Shown: positions 1 to 7,247 of the stretch, in pieces | Layout of the letters: each line of letters begins with the position of its first letter | Position numbering within the stretch: position 1 is the stretch's first letter | Source: Acidobacteriota bacterium | GTDB taxonomy: Bacteria > Acidobacteriota > Vicinamibacteria > Vicinamibacterales > UBA8438 | DNA: 9,370 nt | Direction of reading: 5' to 3' | Assembly: GCA_012963185.1 (NCBI GenBank) | Contig: DTWD01000417.1 | Span: forward strand, 1 to 9,370 | The notes under the pieces: model-generated | What the model was told of the DNA's origin: nothing | What the model saw: only the letters and a program-made list of their open reading frames with translations | Database searches by the model: none | Position numbers and translations under genes: made by a program

Positions 1-190
1 CCTCCTCGTTATGAAACCGGATCGGCACCGCCGCATCTCTCCATGGATCATCAAGTTGGTGGCAACGGTCGGTCGCAAAAATCAATGAAATCCCACAGCG
101 TTCAGCGACATCACCGAACATCCTGATTTGGTATCCCGTTGTCTCCGCAACAAGTAAGACACGGGCAATGTCTGTCTGCGATTGCACCAT
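1..190 (-). CDS. ATP-grasp-type protein, N-terminal part only (cut by window start)
   Basis: The frame opens with ATG at 190-188 and stays open for 63 codons to the window edge, so only the N-terminus is visible. It begins with a short polar stretch, then a hydrophobic beta strand (RVLLVAETTGYQ), a helix (FGDVAERCG), a second strand (ISLIFAT) and a DRCHQLDDPW segment. This is the Rossmann-like pre-ATP-grasp layout found ahead of the catalytic ATP-grasp domain in carboxylate-amine ligases, and the TTGYQ...TDRCH...DDPW pattern is one I associate with ATP-grasp proteins. The catalytic part lies outside the window, so the substrate is unknown. The ATG directly follows the TAA of the selenoprotein gene with no spacer, which suggests translational coupling. 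No good Shine-Dalgarno is present; the nearest AGG sits in the SECIS loop, about 14 bases upstream. Confidence 0.6.
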   Translation of the reverse strand, partial: MVQSQTDIARVLLVAETTGYQIRMFGDVAERCGISLIFATDRCHQLDDPWRDAAVPIRFHNEE

Positions 191-1546
191 TTATACCAGA
201 GCTACCTGCTCAGTCGTCGGCTCTGCTCAGCAGTACCAAGGTTCATTAAGGTAGGGCACCTCGGTTCGCTGTCGTAGTCCGTCTGACTTTCGGACTGCTA
301 ACGGAGTTCCATGATACGCGCGTTTCCAGACCTGGCTGAATATCGCTTGCCGCGACGCACGTAAATTCAGACCGACGAGCGCACCAATATCATCAGCCAA
401 CCTGTCTACCTGAGGATCTTTGTGACTCCACGGATATAAAAGGTTCGACTCATCATAGTTTCCGAGACATAAATCTGGATCATCTAATGCGAGTAAATGC
501 GACCCGGACGTTACAAGTAATCGAATCCCGAGTTGAATTGGAGCAACATTGTCGACCAATTCAAGTCGATCAATTTCAGACAAAAAATCACGATAACTAT
601 CAAGCGTCGTCCATGGATTAAATGCGACGAATGTTGGTGCTATCGGTACTCCAGCCGTACGACAGATGTCGACAGCGCACTCTACGTCACCGCGGTTATG
701 GCCTTTCTGGAAACGTTCGAGCACAACATCGTCAAATGATTCAACAGCACTCGTAATAAACACACATCCAGTATCACGAAGCTCAGGGATAAACTGCCTA
801 TACTGCAGTAAATGCTCGACTTTGATCGTGACATCGTAGGTTAGACTTGGAAACCGCCGAGCGACGGCCTGCATCACACGCCGTGCATGCCCGATGCCAT
901 TAAAAAAATCGGGGTCCCCAAATGTAATATGTTCCGCACCCTTTTCAATTTGCTGTTCGAGATCCGCAACAACAATATCTACCGGAATAATCCTAAACTG
1001 TCCCTCATACACCGGCACAATTGGACAATGGCGGCAGGTATGTTTACAACCACGACTAGCTTCTGTGTAACCGACGATCCGACGCAGTGTGCCATCTTGA
1101 AGCGTTGCGTATTCTGTTAATGCTGGCAGGCTATCTCGATTGGGAGTCACAAATTTCAGCCGCTGAATACCTTCACTGGTCATAAGCGGAGGCTCGTCCA
1201 TAGCTACCCGGACAAGATCTGCCTCACATTCCGCTCCGAGAATATGCGATACCCCGATAGAACGGAGAAACGCTTCGTTCAAGAATGCATACAACCCATA
1301 CCCACATATCTCAACATTCGGATTTAGATCTCGAAGGCGCTTCATCACTGGTACGGCGAGCCGCGTTGCCGTATGCATTGGAAGATGAAAGGCCACGAGA
1401 TCAGCCTCAGCTATCGAAGCATCGAATGGCTGTCGAGACAAATCAAGACATGTCACGTCAAGCCCGGCACGCGTGAGCCACGCCGCTGGGGACGCAAGGC
1501 CAAATGGCTGCCGGCCAAGTTCATAGGTCGAGACAAGAACAATCAT
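191..1546 (-). CDS. CUAEP-tail radical SAM selenoprotein (Sec encoded by TGA at 229-227)
   Basis: Predicted 451-residue cytoplasmic radical SAM enzyme. Residues about 1-118 form an N-terminal Rossmann-like domain resembling B12-binding domains but without DxHxxG. The radical SAM core starts near residue 157, with the CxxxCxxC cluster motif at Cys167, Cys171 and Cys174 (RGCKHTCRHC) and a GDPDFF motif near 210. The first stop, TGA at 229-227, follows TGC; the frame then reads AEPTTEQVALV and stops at TAA (193-191). Cys-TGA-Ala-Glu-Pro matches the tail of the family named for CUAEP/CCAEP, whose other members have Cys in place of Sec. A SECIS-like hairpin follows at the expected distance. ATG at 1546 was chosen over an in-frame TTG at 1552; it lies two bases after the symporter stop. 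A conventional gene caller would end the protein at residue 439. The reaction is unknown; the Cys439-Sec440 pair could form a redox-active selenylsulfide (inference). Confidence 0.88.
195..214 (-). promoter_or_regulatory. Bacterial-type SECIS hairpin
   Basis: Read 5' to 3' on the minus strand, the bases are ACU GAGC AGGUA GCUC U GGU. GAGC (211-208) pairs with GCUC (202-199) around the loop AGGUA (207-203). ACU (214-212) can pair with GGU (197-195), leaving U198 bulged. Nineteen bases separate the UGA from the loop. The Escherichia coli fdhF SECIS has the same build: a short stem with a bulged U and a loop AGGUCU placed 17 bases after its UGA. The element lies inside the coding region, as expected for bacteria. 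SelB binding is inferred. A competing helix, CAGAGC (225-220) with GCUCUG (202-197), would disrupt this fold. Confidence 0.8.
227..229 (-). other. Recoded UGA codon (selenocysteine 440)
   Basis: This in-frame TGA sits between the TGC for Cys439 and GCA GAG CCG for Ala-Glu-Pro. Three things mark it as sense rather than stop. The downstream residues complete the CUAEP family tail. The extended frame ends exactly where the next gene starts. A hairpin with a G-rich apical loop begins 13 bases later. The alternative is a TGC-to-TGA nonsense change in a Cys-type (CCAEP) member, which would remove only 12 residues but would not explain the hairpin. Confidence 0.87.
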
Positions 1547-1548
1547 TA

Positions 1549-2973
1549 TCAATCAATAGCACTCAGGTCACGGTTGGGTGAATTCAATGGTGTCGTGACC
1601 AGACTGACAAGCACTAGTGTAAGCACTGACAACGCCAAAGCCGGAAAGATCGTCTGCCAGCCAAAGAGATAGTCTGCGCTTCCGTCCGTCGATCGCGCAA
1701 GTGCAAACACTTCCCAACAAAGAGTCGTCGTCATCCCGACAGCAATTGAAGCGACTCCCCCGTACGGTGTCGCCCGCTTCCACAAAAGTGCTCCAAGTAA
1801 CGCCGGCGTAATACCGGCGCCGTACATGGTGTACGCCCATAGAGCCATCGACAGAATAGTCGGGAAGAAGTTACCAGCGATATAACCGATCCCGCCGACG
1901 ACAACAACAACCATCCTCGTATACACAACCACCTGGCGGTCAGATACGGTCGGGTCAATAAAGCGTTGATAAACATCCCTCATCAGATTAGTCGACGGCG
2001 TAAGGAGAAAACTATTTGCCGTAGAAACAACAATCGCTGCAGCGCCGCATACAAGCAATAACCCAAGCGGCCCCGGAAGAACCTCTGTAGCAATTCGAAC
2101 AACAATCTCTTCTGATTCGACCGATGTCAGGCCGACAATGGACAAGCTGCCCAAAATACCAATCGAATCGATCAATGTCTCAAGAACAATCGTACCAACG
2201 ATCCAACCGATAACCGCTACACGTGTCGCGCGTTCATCACGTGCTGAAAAAAACTTCTGGTACATATTTGCTTCACCAAGCAACAAAAACATCGTTGGAA
2301 GAAATAATGCCAACGCTGCTTGCGACCCCATGTCACCGAACATCGATAACTGGTCTGGGCGAAGCTCAGAGAATGCTATTGAAAGTCCTCCGGCATCATT
2401 GACTAAAAATGCAACACCAAGCATGACCGCAAAAGTCATGAGAAGACCATTTCCAACATCGAGGTAGGCAATCGAAAGCATCCCGGCAAGCGCTGTAAAC
2501 AGGATGCAAAAGATGGCAGTAATCAGCGCGCCGGTGCCAGGGTCAATGTCGGCCACTAAAGCGAGTAGGCGCCCACCACCCCTAAACTGATAAGCCGCAA
2601 TCGTTGAATACGCTAATACCGTCGTAATTGTGCCAAGAATACGGGCCACTGGACCGTACCGCAGTTCCAGAATATCGGGAACCGTATACTGAGCAATCCG
2701 TCTGACACGCGGTGCAATAAAGTAAACGAGTGCGATACCAACCCAGGCCCCAGCCGATTGCCAGAGTGCCGAAATACCTGAGCGGTAGCCCAATCCTGCA
2801 CCACCAAACAAACTACCAGAACCCACCCACGTTGCCAGTAGCGTAAAAACAAGAACTCGAGCAGGAAGCGTACGTCCCGCGACAAGAAAATCATCGCCAG
2901 TTCTGACCTTACGGCTGCGCCACGTACCGACCAAGACCAGAATCGACATGTAGACAATTACCGCCGTGAGCAT
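1549..2973 (-). CDS. Sodium:solute symporter family (SSS/SSF) transporter
   Basis: A 474-residue inner-membrane protein, the usual size for the SSS family (about 13 helices). Hydrophobic segments fill most of the length. Family marks are the GDDFLVAGR loop after helix 1 (26-34), the Gly/Ser-rich helix ATWVGSGSLFGGAG (47-60), TVPDILELRYG (97-107), the loop LGEANMYQKFFSARDERATR (232-251), and the SSS signature VVSTANSFLLTPSTNLMRDVY (315-335), which carries the Ser/Thr residues expected at the Na2 sodium site. The substrate cannot be assigned; the family carries sugars, amino acids, carboxylates and more. It is first in the operon with the selenoprotein, whose ATG begins two bases after this TGA stop (1551-1549). 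The linkage suggests it imports a substrate or precursor for that pathway (inference). The start ATG is followed at once by helix 1; no strong ribosome binding site or promoter is visible in the 161 bases upstream. Confidence 0.9.
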   Translation of the reverse strand: MLTAVIVYMSILVLVGTWRSRKVRTGDDFLVAGRTLPARVLVFTLLATWVGSGSLFGGAGLGYRSGISALWQSAGAWVGIALVYFIAPRVRRIAQYTVPDILELRYGPVARILGTITTVLAYSTIAAYQFRGGGRLLALVADIDPGTGALITAIFCILFTALAGMLSIAYLDVGNGLLMTFAVMLGVAFLVNDAGGLSIAFSELRPDQLSMFGDMGSQAALALFLPTMFLLLGEANMYQKFFSARDERATRVAVIGWIVGTIVLETLIDSIGILGSLSIVGLTSVESEEIVVRIATEVLPGPLGLLLVCGAAAIVVSTANSFLLTPSTNLMRDVYQRFIDPTVSDRQVVVYTRMVVVVVGGIGYIAGNFFPTILSMALWAYTMYGAGITPALLGALLWKRATPYGGVASIAVGMTTTLCWEVFALARSTDGSADYLFGWQTIFPALALSVLTLVLVSLVTTPLNSPNRDLSAID

Positions 2974-3134
2974 GCAACTATTGTTGATCAGATCGCCTGC
3001 CTAAACCCGGCATAGAGGCAATCAATAACAAATCTCTTCGTAACCGTGGGACCGTAAAGCGAAACATCTATCGTCATCGCCGCTTACAGACTATTCGTCA
3101 GATTTCCATCTTCGCGGCAACGGCGCTTGTGTCA

Positions 3135-3971
3135 CTACTCAGACCGCGATAGGCACTGCCCTATTACGCTCCACACAGCATATGCAAGTCGCCGACGTTC
3201 ATGTCGAGCAATCTGTCCCTGCCAAAAATTTCCAGTGACTAACTCGCATCGCTCTGGAACATTTCCAACTGCAAGCAATTCTTTTTCTTCGACCGCATAC
3301 CGCGCGAGAACCTCATTGGAAGGTGCAGTATCGTTCGCAATAACGACATCGACAGGACGACCGATTGCTTCGCTCACCCGTCGAACGGCCTCCCCGGCAG
3401 TAAATCCTTTCATCCCACGCCCTTCAGTCAAAATATTGGTAGCCAATACCAACGGACCGGAGGCTATGCGCAACGCCTCAGCAACACCGCGAACCAGCAG
3501 AATGGGCATCAAGCTTGTGTAAAAACTTCCAGGGCCAATCACGATCGCGGCGAATGAGTGAATCGCCTCCAACACCGCGCTATGAATATTGGGCACCGGA
3601 TCGAGCTAAATGCGGTCTACGCACCGCCCGTTTGCCAGCTCTCGATCTACCCCGACCTCTGTCGAAGCGACCGTTCCGTCTGCATACTCGGCACACAAAG
3701 TCGCATGCTCCACACTAACGGGAAGAACACGACCATTACAGTTCAACAAGGTGCTCAAACCATCGATCACGGTAAGAAAATCACTGCTATATTGCTCCAT
3801 CATGGACAGCAGTAAGTTTCCGCCTGTATGTCCACCAAGACGGCCATTCTCAAAAGACGGCAATCGCGAAAGCAGTAACCGCCGTGCTTCACCCTCATTA
3901 CGTGCCAAAGCGAGCGCACACTTTAAAACATCGCCAGGCGGCAAAAAAGTGAACCGAAAAAACTTCCCTAT
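3135..3971 (-). pseudogene. Broken CofD/YvcK-family gene (amber codon, no intact N-terminus)
   Basis: One frame, from the TGA at 3974-3972 to tandem stops TAG TGA (3137-3132), encodes most of a CofD/YvcK-type protein (2-phospho-L-lactate transferase-like; YvcK is a UDP-GlcNAc-binding regulator of cell-wall and gluconeogenic metabolism). Visible family parts are LPPGDVLKCALAL, GGHTGGNLLL, the NGRVLPVSVEHATLCAEYADGT stretch, AIVIGPGSFYTSLMPILLV, and a VVIANDTAPSNEVLARY segment, followed by an apparently complete C-terminus. The frame is cut by TAG at 3608-3606, in the context DRI-stop-LDP, where relatives appear to have a Trp (so TGG to TAG). The N-terminal glycine-rich motif and the DDGGS motif are missing: only GKFFRFTF precedes the LPPGD. 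The remaining ORFs could start only at weak codons (TTG 3944, GTG 3596). A nonfunctional relic is most likely; assembly error is the main alternative. Confidence 0.8.
3606..3608 (-). other. In-frame TAG interrupting the CofD/YvcK homologue
   Basis: TAG lies between codons for RI and LDP, with homology continuing on both sides in the same frame and no indel. Unlike the TGA at 229-227, it has no recoding signal that I can see and the gene is damaged elsewhere. It is best read as a nonsense mutation, most simply TGG to TAG. Confidence 0.75.
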
Positions 3972-4164
3972 TCAGAAAAAATAAAATCAATTTTCACAGT
4001 AAGACATTTTCTGCTCTGTGTAACTACTCGTAGCACGTTCCACCTCGCCTGAATCGCACCGTCTATTTCTGTCTTATCCACACCGCCTCAACGCAACTGC
4101 ACACATTTTCACAATATTGGGTCTATGCCGGACACCCGCATCTGTCGATAACAGTTAATGGTCG
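3972..4164. other. Spacer between relic and divergent membrane-protein gene
   Basis: No intact gene, tRNA or clear terminator is seen. On the minus strand a frame through about 4050-3976 reads LRVVTQSRKCLTVKIDFIFSE, then TAG, then GS. This loosely resembles the part of YvcK-like proteins between the glycine-rich loop and DDGGS. The spacer is about the length of the N-terminus missing from the relic. The promoter of the plus-strand gene at 4165 should also lie here, but no convincing -35/-10 pair was found. Confidence 0.35.
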
Positions 4165-5703
4165 GTGGCCTCACTTTTGATGCTTCGCTTAACAGTAATT
4201 GCACTCGGCGGCGTAATATTCTGCGTCCTCGTCATTCTCAACGTGGGAGGCTATCGCTATGGAGTGTCCGACCAAGCTTTCTATATACCGGTCGTCAAGC
4301 AGGGCTTAAACCCGTCACTATTTCCTCACGATGCCGCTCTTTTGGCGGCTCAGAATCAATTGTTCGCGTTCGACGACTTGTTTGCGCCACTGATTCAGTT
4401 CAGCGGCCTAACCCTTCCAAGCGCATTTCTTGCCAGTTACTTCATAGGCTTGCTTGTTCTGTATGGGGCAACCGTAGCTATCGGACGCTCACTTTATCAA
4501 TCATGGTGGTGTGTGGCAGCACTCAGTGCAGCACTAACAATCCGTCACCGCATTCCCGATACAGCCGTCAACACTCTTGAAGCTTACTTGCACCCACGAC
4601 AACTCGCTTTCGCACTCGGTTTAGTCGGAGTTGCAGTCTTCCTTCGAGGGAAAACATGGCTAGCGGTCGGTGCGGTAGCCGGCGCAATGCTTCTCCATCC
4701 AACGACTGCAATTTGGTTTGCTGTGCTAATTGGTATTGCCGCTTTAGTATCGGACCGGGAATCCCGCCAACCAATTCTCGCAATCGCCGGAGCAGGCGCC
4801 GTAGCCGCGGCCGTGCTTTTAGCTAGTACACTTCGAGAACAAATTGTCGTAATGAATCCATCATGGACTGCCCTACTCCAAACAAAAGACTACCTGCAGG
4901 CAACCGATTGGCCGATGTTGACATGGTTTGCCAATCTCGGTTTTGCAGCAATCGTTGCTGCTGTCTATGACTATCGACGAACGCTTAATCTAACCACACC
5001 GCGAGAAACGGGATTAGTCGCCGGCTGTACCGCATTGCTAATGCTCTTCCTACTGTCTGTGCCATTAGCGCACTCGGGCGTAGCACTCATCGTTCAATTA
5101 CAATTCAGTCGAATTTTTTGGCTTTTGGACATCATCGCCATTACCTACATGGTCTGGCTCGTGATCGAAAGTCCGCTTGGCACCCTAAAGAAATCTTCAC
5201 GTCTACAAGTCCGCTACGTCGGGGTAGCTCTCGTATTTCTCGCCGCAGTATCTCGCGGAACCTACGTGGCGTACTTCGAACGTTCGAATCATCCACTAAT
5301 CGAAATTGACCTACCGAAGACCGAATGGACCGCGGTAATGAAATGGGCAGAACAGAAACCAATCGGGACTCACTTTTTAGTTGATCCAGGACATGCATGG
5401 CGTTACGGATCAAGTGTCAGAGCCGCCAGTAGCCGGGATGTGTACCTTGAAGAAATCAAAGATATCGGCATCGCGATCTATTCGAACGACATCGCTGACA
5501 GGGTCTCAAGTCGCATCGCTGAGCTTGGTGATTTTTCGCAGCTCGACCCCTCTCGTGCGAAGCGTCTCGCTCGGCGGTATCACATCGATTACCTGATCAC
5601 CGAGCACCCGATCGAATTGCCACTGGTACACGAACAAGGATCATTTTTGGTGTATGACCTGCGCACAGACGCACGATTTGCGCAACGTACCCGTGCGTAC
5701 TAG
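4165..5703 (+). CDS. Polytopic membrane protein, DUF6798/GT-C-like
   Basis: A 512-residue protein with about 10-11 hydrophobic segments (about 8-26, 88-108, 113-125, 146-162, 166-196, 203-220, 252-268, 284-300, 315-334, 351-366) and a soluble, probably periplasmic C-terminal domain from about 370 to 512. After helix 1, the loop YGVSDQAFYIPVVKQGLNPS has the acidic residue (Asp36) typical of GT-C-fold membrane glycosyltransferases and related DUF6798 proteins. The later RQLAFALGL and LLHPTTAIWF segments and the C-terminal AWRYGSSVRAASSRDVYLEE block also fit DUF6798. No enzymatic activity is shown; a lipid-linked sugar transferase-like role is inference. The start is uncertain: GTG 4165 or ATG 4180, the latter preceded at 12 bases by GGTGG. 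The hydrolase gene follows 56 bases downstream on the same strand and may be co-transcribed. Membership is moderately sure and function unknown. Confidence 0.7.
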   Translation: MASLLMLRLTVIALGGVIFCVLVILNVGGYRYGVSDQAFYIPVVKQGLNPSLFPHDAALLAAQNQLFAFDDLFAPLIQFSGLTLPSAFLASYFIGLLVLYGATVAIGRSLYQSWWCVAALSAALTIRHRIPDTAVNTLEAYLHPRQLAFALGLVGVAVFLRGKTWLAVGAVAGAMLLHPTTAIWFAVLIGIAALVSDRESRQPILAIAGAGAVAAAVLLASTLREQIVVMNPSWTALLQTKDYLQATDWPMLTWFANLGFAAIVAAVYDYRRTLNLTTPRETGLVAGCTALLMLFLLSVPLAHSGVALIVQLQFSRIFWLLDIIAITYMVWLVIESPLGTLKKSSRLQVRYVGVALVFLAAVSRGTYVAYFERSNHPLIEIDLPKTEWTAVMKWAEQKPIGTHFLVDPGHAWRYGSSVRAASSRDVYLEEIKDIGIAIYSNDIADRVSSRIAELGDFSQLDPSRAKRLARRYHIDYLITEHPIELPLVHEQGSFLVYDLRTDARFAQRTRAY

Positions 5704-5759
5704 TAATGTGGCAATGTTACGTCCTTCGACCTAACAACTGATAAGTTACCTTCTTACTT

Positions 5760-6749
5760 GTGAGCTACGACCACTTCGTCCCGTTTCAAGGACTCGATGG
5801 CGGACACCGCATGACCCTCTACACCTGGGTGAAACCGCGTTATTTCCCAGAGCTTCCTTGCCCCGTCAGACGTTACTTCGATGTCGCACCGGACGCACGA
5901 GTATTGGCACACTGTCATTGGCAAATAGATCCCTCAGCTCATCCAACACTCATTGCACTACATGGACTTGAAGGTTCGAGTAAAGCTCACTATATGCGTG
6001 GCCTAGCAGACAAAGCGTACCGCGTTGGCCTCAATGTAGTACTACTCAACCAACGAAATTGCGGCGATACTGAACATCTTTCGCAAGGCTTGTACCACTC
6101 AGGTCTATCGACCGATCCCGCCGCTGTAATCCAAGAACTTATCAATGTGGATCGGTTAAGTGCCATAGGCATTGTGGGCTACTCGTTGGGAGGAAATGTT
6201 GGGATAAAGCTTGCCGGAGATTATGGAGCGAACCCGCCGGAGCAGTTACGCGCACTTTGCGCCGTATCGCCGACCATGGACCTTGGTCGTTGTGTGGACG
6301 CTCTAGAACGTCGTGAAAATGCCCTTTACGAATGGAACTTCGTCAGGAATCTAAAGAAACGTATGCGTCGAAAAGCACGTGCACTACCAGGGCTGTTTGA
6401 TCTTCGACAACTCAATGAAGTAAAAACGGTACGAGAATTCGATGAGATGTACACTGCCCCTCATCATGGGTTTAATGATGCAGCAGACTATTACCATCGC
6501 GCTAGTAGTCTACGCGTAGTCGACAACATCACCATCCCGACACTAATCCTTAGTGCTGCGGACGATCCTTTTGTTCCGCATGAACAATTTTCAGAACAAG
6601 CTATCTCAAACAACTCCGATGTTACAACGCTGATAACAGAATACGGCGGACACTGCGGTTTCTACACCTCGCCCGAGACAGGCTTCGATGGGTATTGGGC
6701 TGAACAAACAGCACTCAGATTTATCCTGGAACAGATTAGAGAATCCTGA
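5760..6749 (+). CDS. YheT-type alpha/beta hydrolase (COG0429-like)
   Basis: A 329-residue predicted cytoplasmic serine hydrolase, close to the usual YheT length. The oxyanion-side motif HGLEGSS is at 68-74, the nucleophile elbow GYSLGGN at 140-146 with Ser142, the acid in AADDPFVP (Asp268 or Asp269), and the catalytic His in GGHCGF at His298. The NQRNCGDTEHLSQGLYHSG stretch (97-115) is the YheT-specific counterpart of the family's NFRGC...LYHSG. Relatives act on short esters in vitro, but the physiological substrate is not known. The GTG start at 5760 places the N-terminal GGHRMTLYTW segment just inside the protein as in relatives; no strong Shine-Dalgarno precedes it. It lies 56 bases after the membrane-protein gene. 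It converges with the minus-strand zinc-ribbon gene, with 109 bases between stops and no clear terminator hairpin. Confidence 0.9.
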   Translation: MSYDHFVPFQGLDGGHRMTLYTWVKPRYFPELPCPVRRYFDVAPDARVLAHCHWQIDPSAHPTLIALHGLEGSSKAHYMRGLADKAYRVGLNVVLLNQRNCGDTEHLSQGLYHSGLSTDPAAVIQELINVDRLSAIGIVGYSLGGNVGIKLAGDYGANPPEQLRALCAVSPTMDLGRCVDALERRENALYEWNFVRNLKKRMRRKARALPGLFDLRQLNEVKTVREFDEMYTAPHHGFNDAADYYHRASSLRVVDNITIPTLILSAADDPFVPHEQFSEQAISNNSDVTTLITEYGGHCGFYTSPETGFDGYWAEQTALRFILEQIRES

Positions 6750-6858
6750 CTGAATACACAGTACTCGCCTAGACCAGCCCGCACTACCGAAAATATCAAA
6801 ACCAGAGAAAGTGTTCTACAGACTTTTCGAGGTTCTACGTCGGAGTCACTAGACACCA

Positions 6859-7161
6859 TCAGTCAAGATCGAAATCTCTGACTGGCTTCGTAAGCGGTTC
6901 TGATGATGCGTTCTTAAGAGCTTCCTCAAAACGTTTCGCCAGCGCATCGCTACGACCTTTCTCATCAGTAACTGACTGTTGAAAGATTGCTTCTCGCCGC
7001 GCAGCCTCTGCATCAAGAATTTGGCGGGCATCCTCTAAGACCGGCTTATCCTCACGTTCAAGCTCATGATGAGACACGACGCGACGAAGGTGAACATCGA
7101 CGATCAGCGTTGAACCACAACACGGACAATTTACTTCGATCTCTGACGAGAGTTGAGACAT
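6859..7161 (-). CDS. Small protein with CPCCG zinc-ribbon-like knuckle and helical tail
   Basis: A 100-residue protein. The N-terminus has NCPCCGSTLIVD (11-22), a CPxCG-type knuckle seen in zinc ribbons. Only one such knuckle is present, plus two adjacent His in VVSHHEL (28-34) that could complete a metal site or support dimer-shared binding (inference). Residues about 35-92 are rich in Glu, Ala, Arg and Lys and look like a long charged helix or coiled coil (EDARQILDAEAARREAIF...), followed by an acidic end, DFDLD. The ATG at 7161 is well supported by AGAGGTG (7175-7169), seven bases upstream. I do not recognise a named family; similar short zinc-knuckle proteins are common in Acidobacteria-like genomes. 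It is last in a same-strand group after the thioredoxin and the Cys-containing small protein. Confidence 0.72.
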   Translation of the reverse strand: MSQLSSEIEVNCPCCGSTLIVDVHLRRVVSHHELEREDKPVLEDARQILDAEAARREAIFQQSVTDEKGRSDALAKRFEEALKNASSEPLTKPVRDFDLD

Positions 7162-7247
7162 CGCTACGCACCTCTAAAGAAACGAGGACCAATCACACGA
7201 GTGAAGTTACTATGAACGACAAGAGTTCCGAGATGGGGATGATCGTA

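Noticed and set aside
1547..1552. TTG at 1552 as start of the radical SAM gene, giving a 4-base overlap
   Set aside because: ATG two codons later is a stronger start and puts the first beta strand right at the N-terminus.
2138..2467. Plus-strand frame of 109 codons opposite the symporter
   Set aside because: Antisense to a well-supported transporter; its translation has no hydrophobic core or family motif.
2988..3077. 29-codon minus-strand frame just upstream of the symporter, as a leader peptide
   Set aside because: No ribosome site, no recognisable regulatory codon run and no attenuator hairpin after it; such a frame is expected by chance.
3127..3522. Plus-strand frame of 131 codons opposite the CofD/YvcK relic
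   Set aside because: Ser/Arg/Thr-rich low-complexity translation, the usual shadow of a coding strand; the opposite strand has clear homology.
3606..3608. TAG as a pyrrolysine or other recoded codon
   Set aside because: No recoding signal seen, the family has no known recoded residue here, and the gene is damaged at its N-terminus.
6750..6858. Bidirectional terminator between the convergent genes
   Set aside because: Only a 5-bp AAAGT/ACTTT pairing with a 9-base loop was found, without a T-run.
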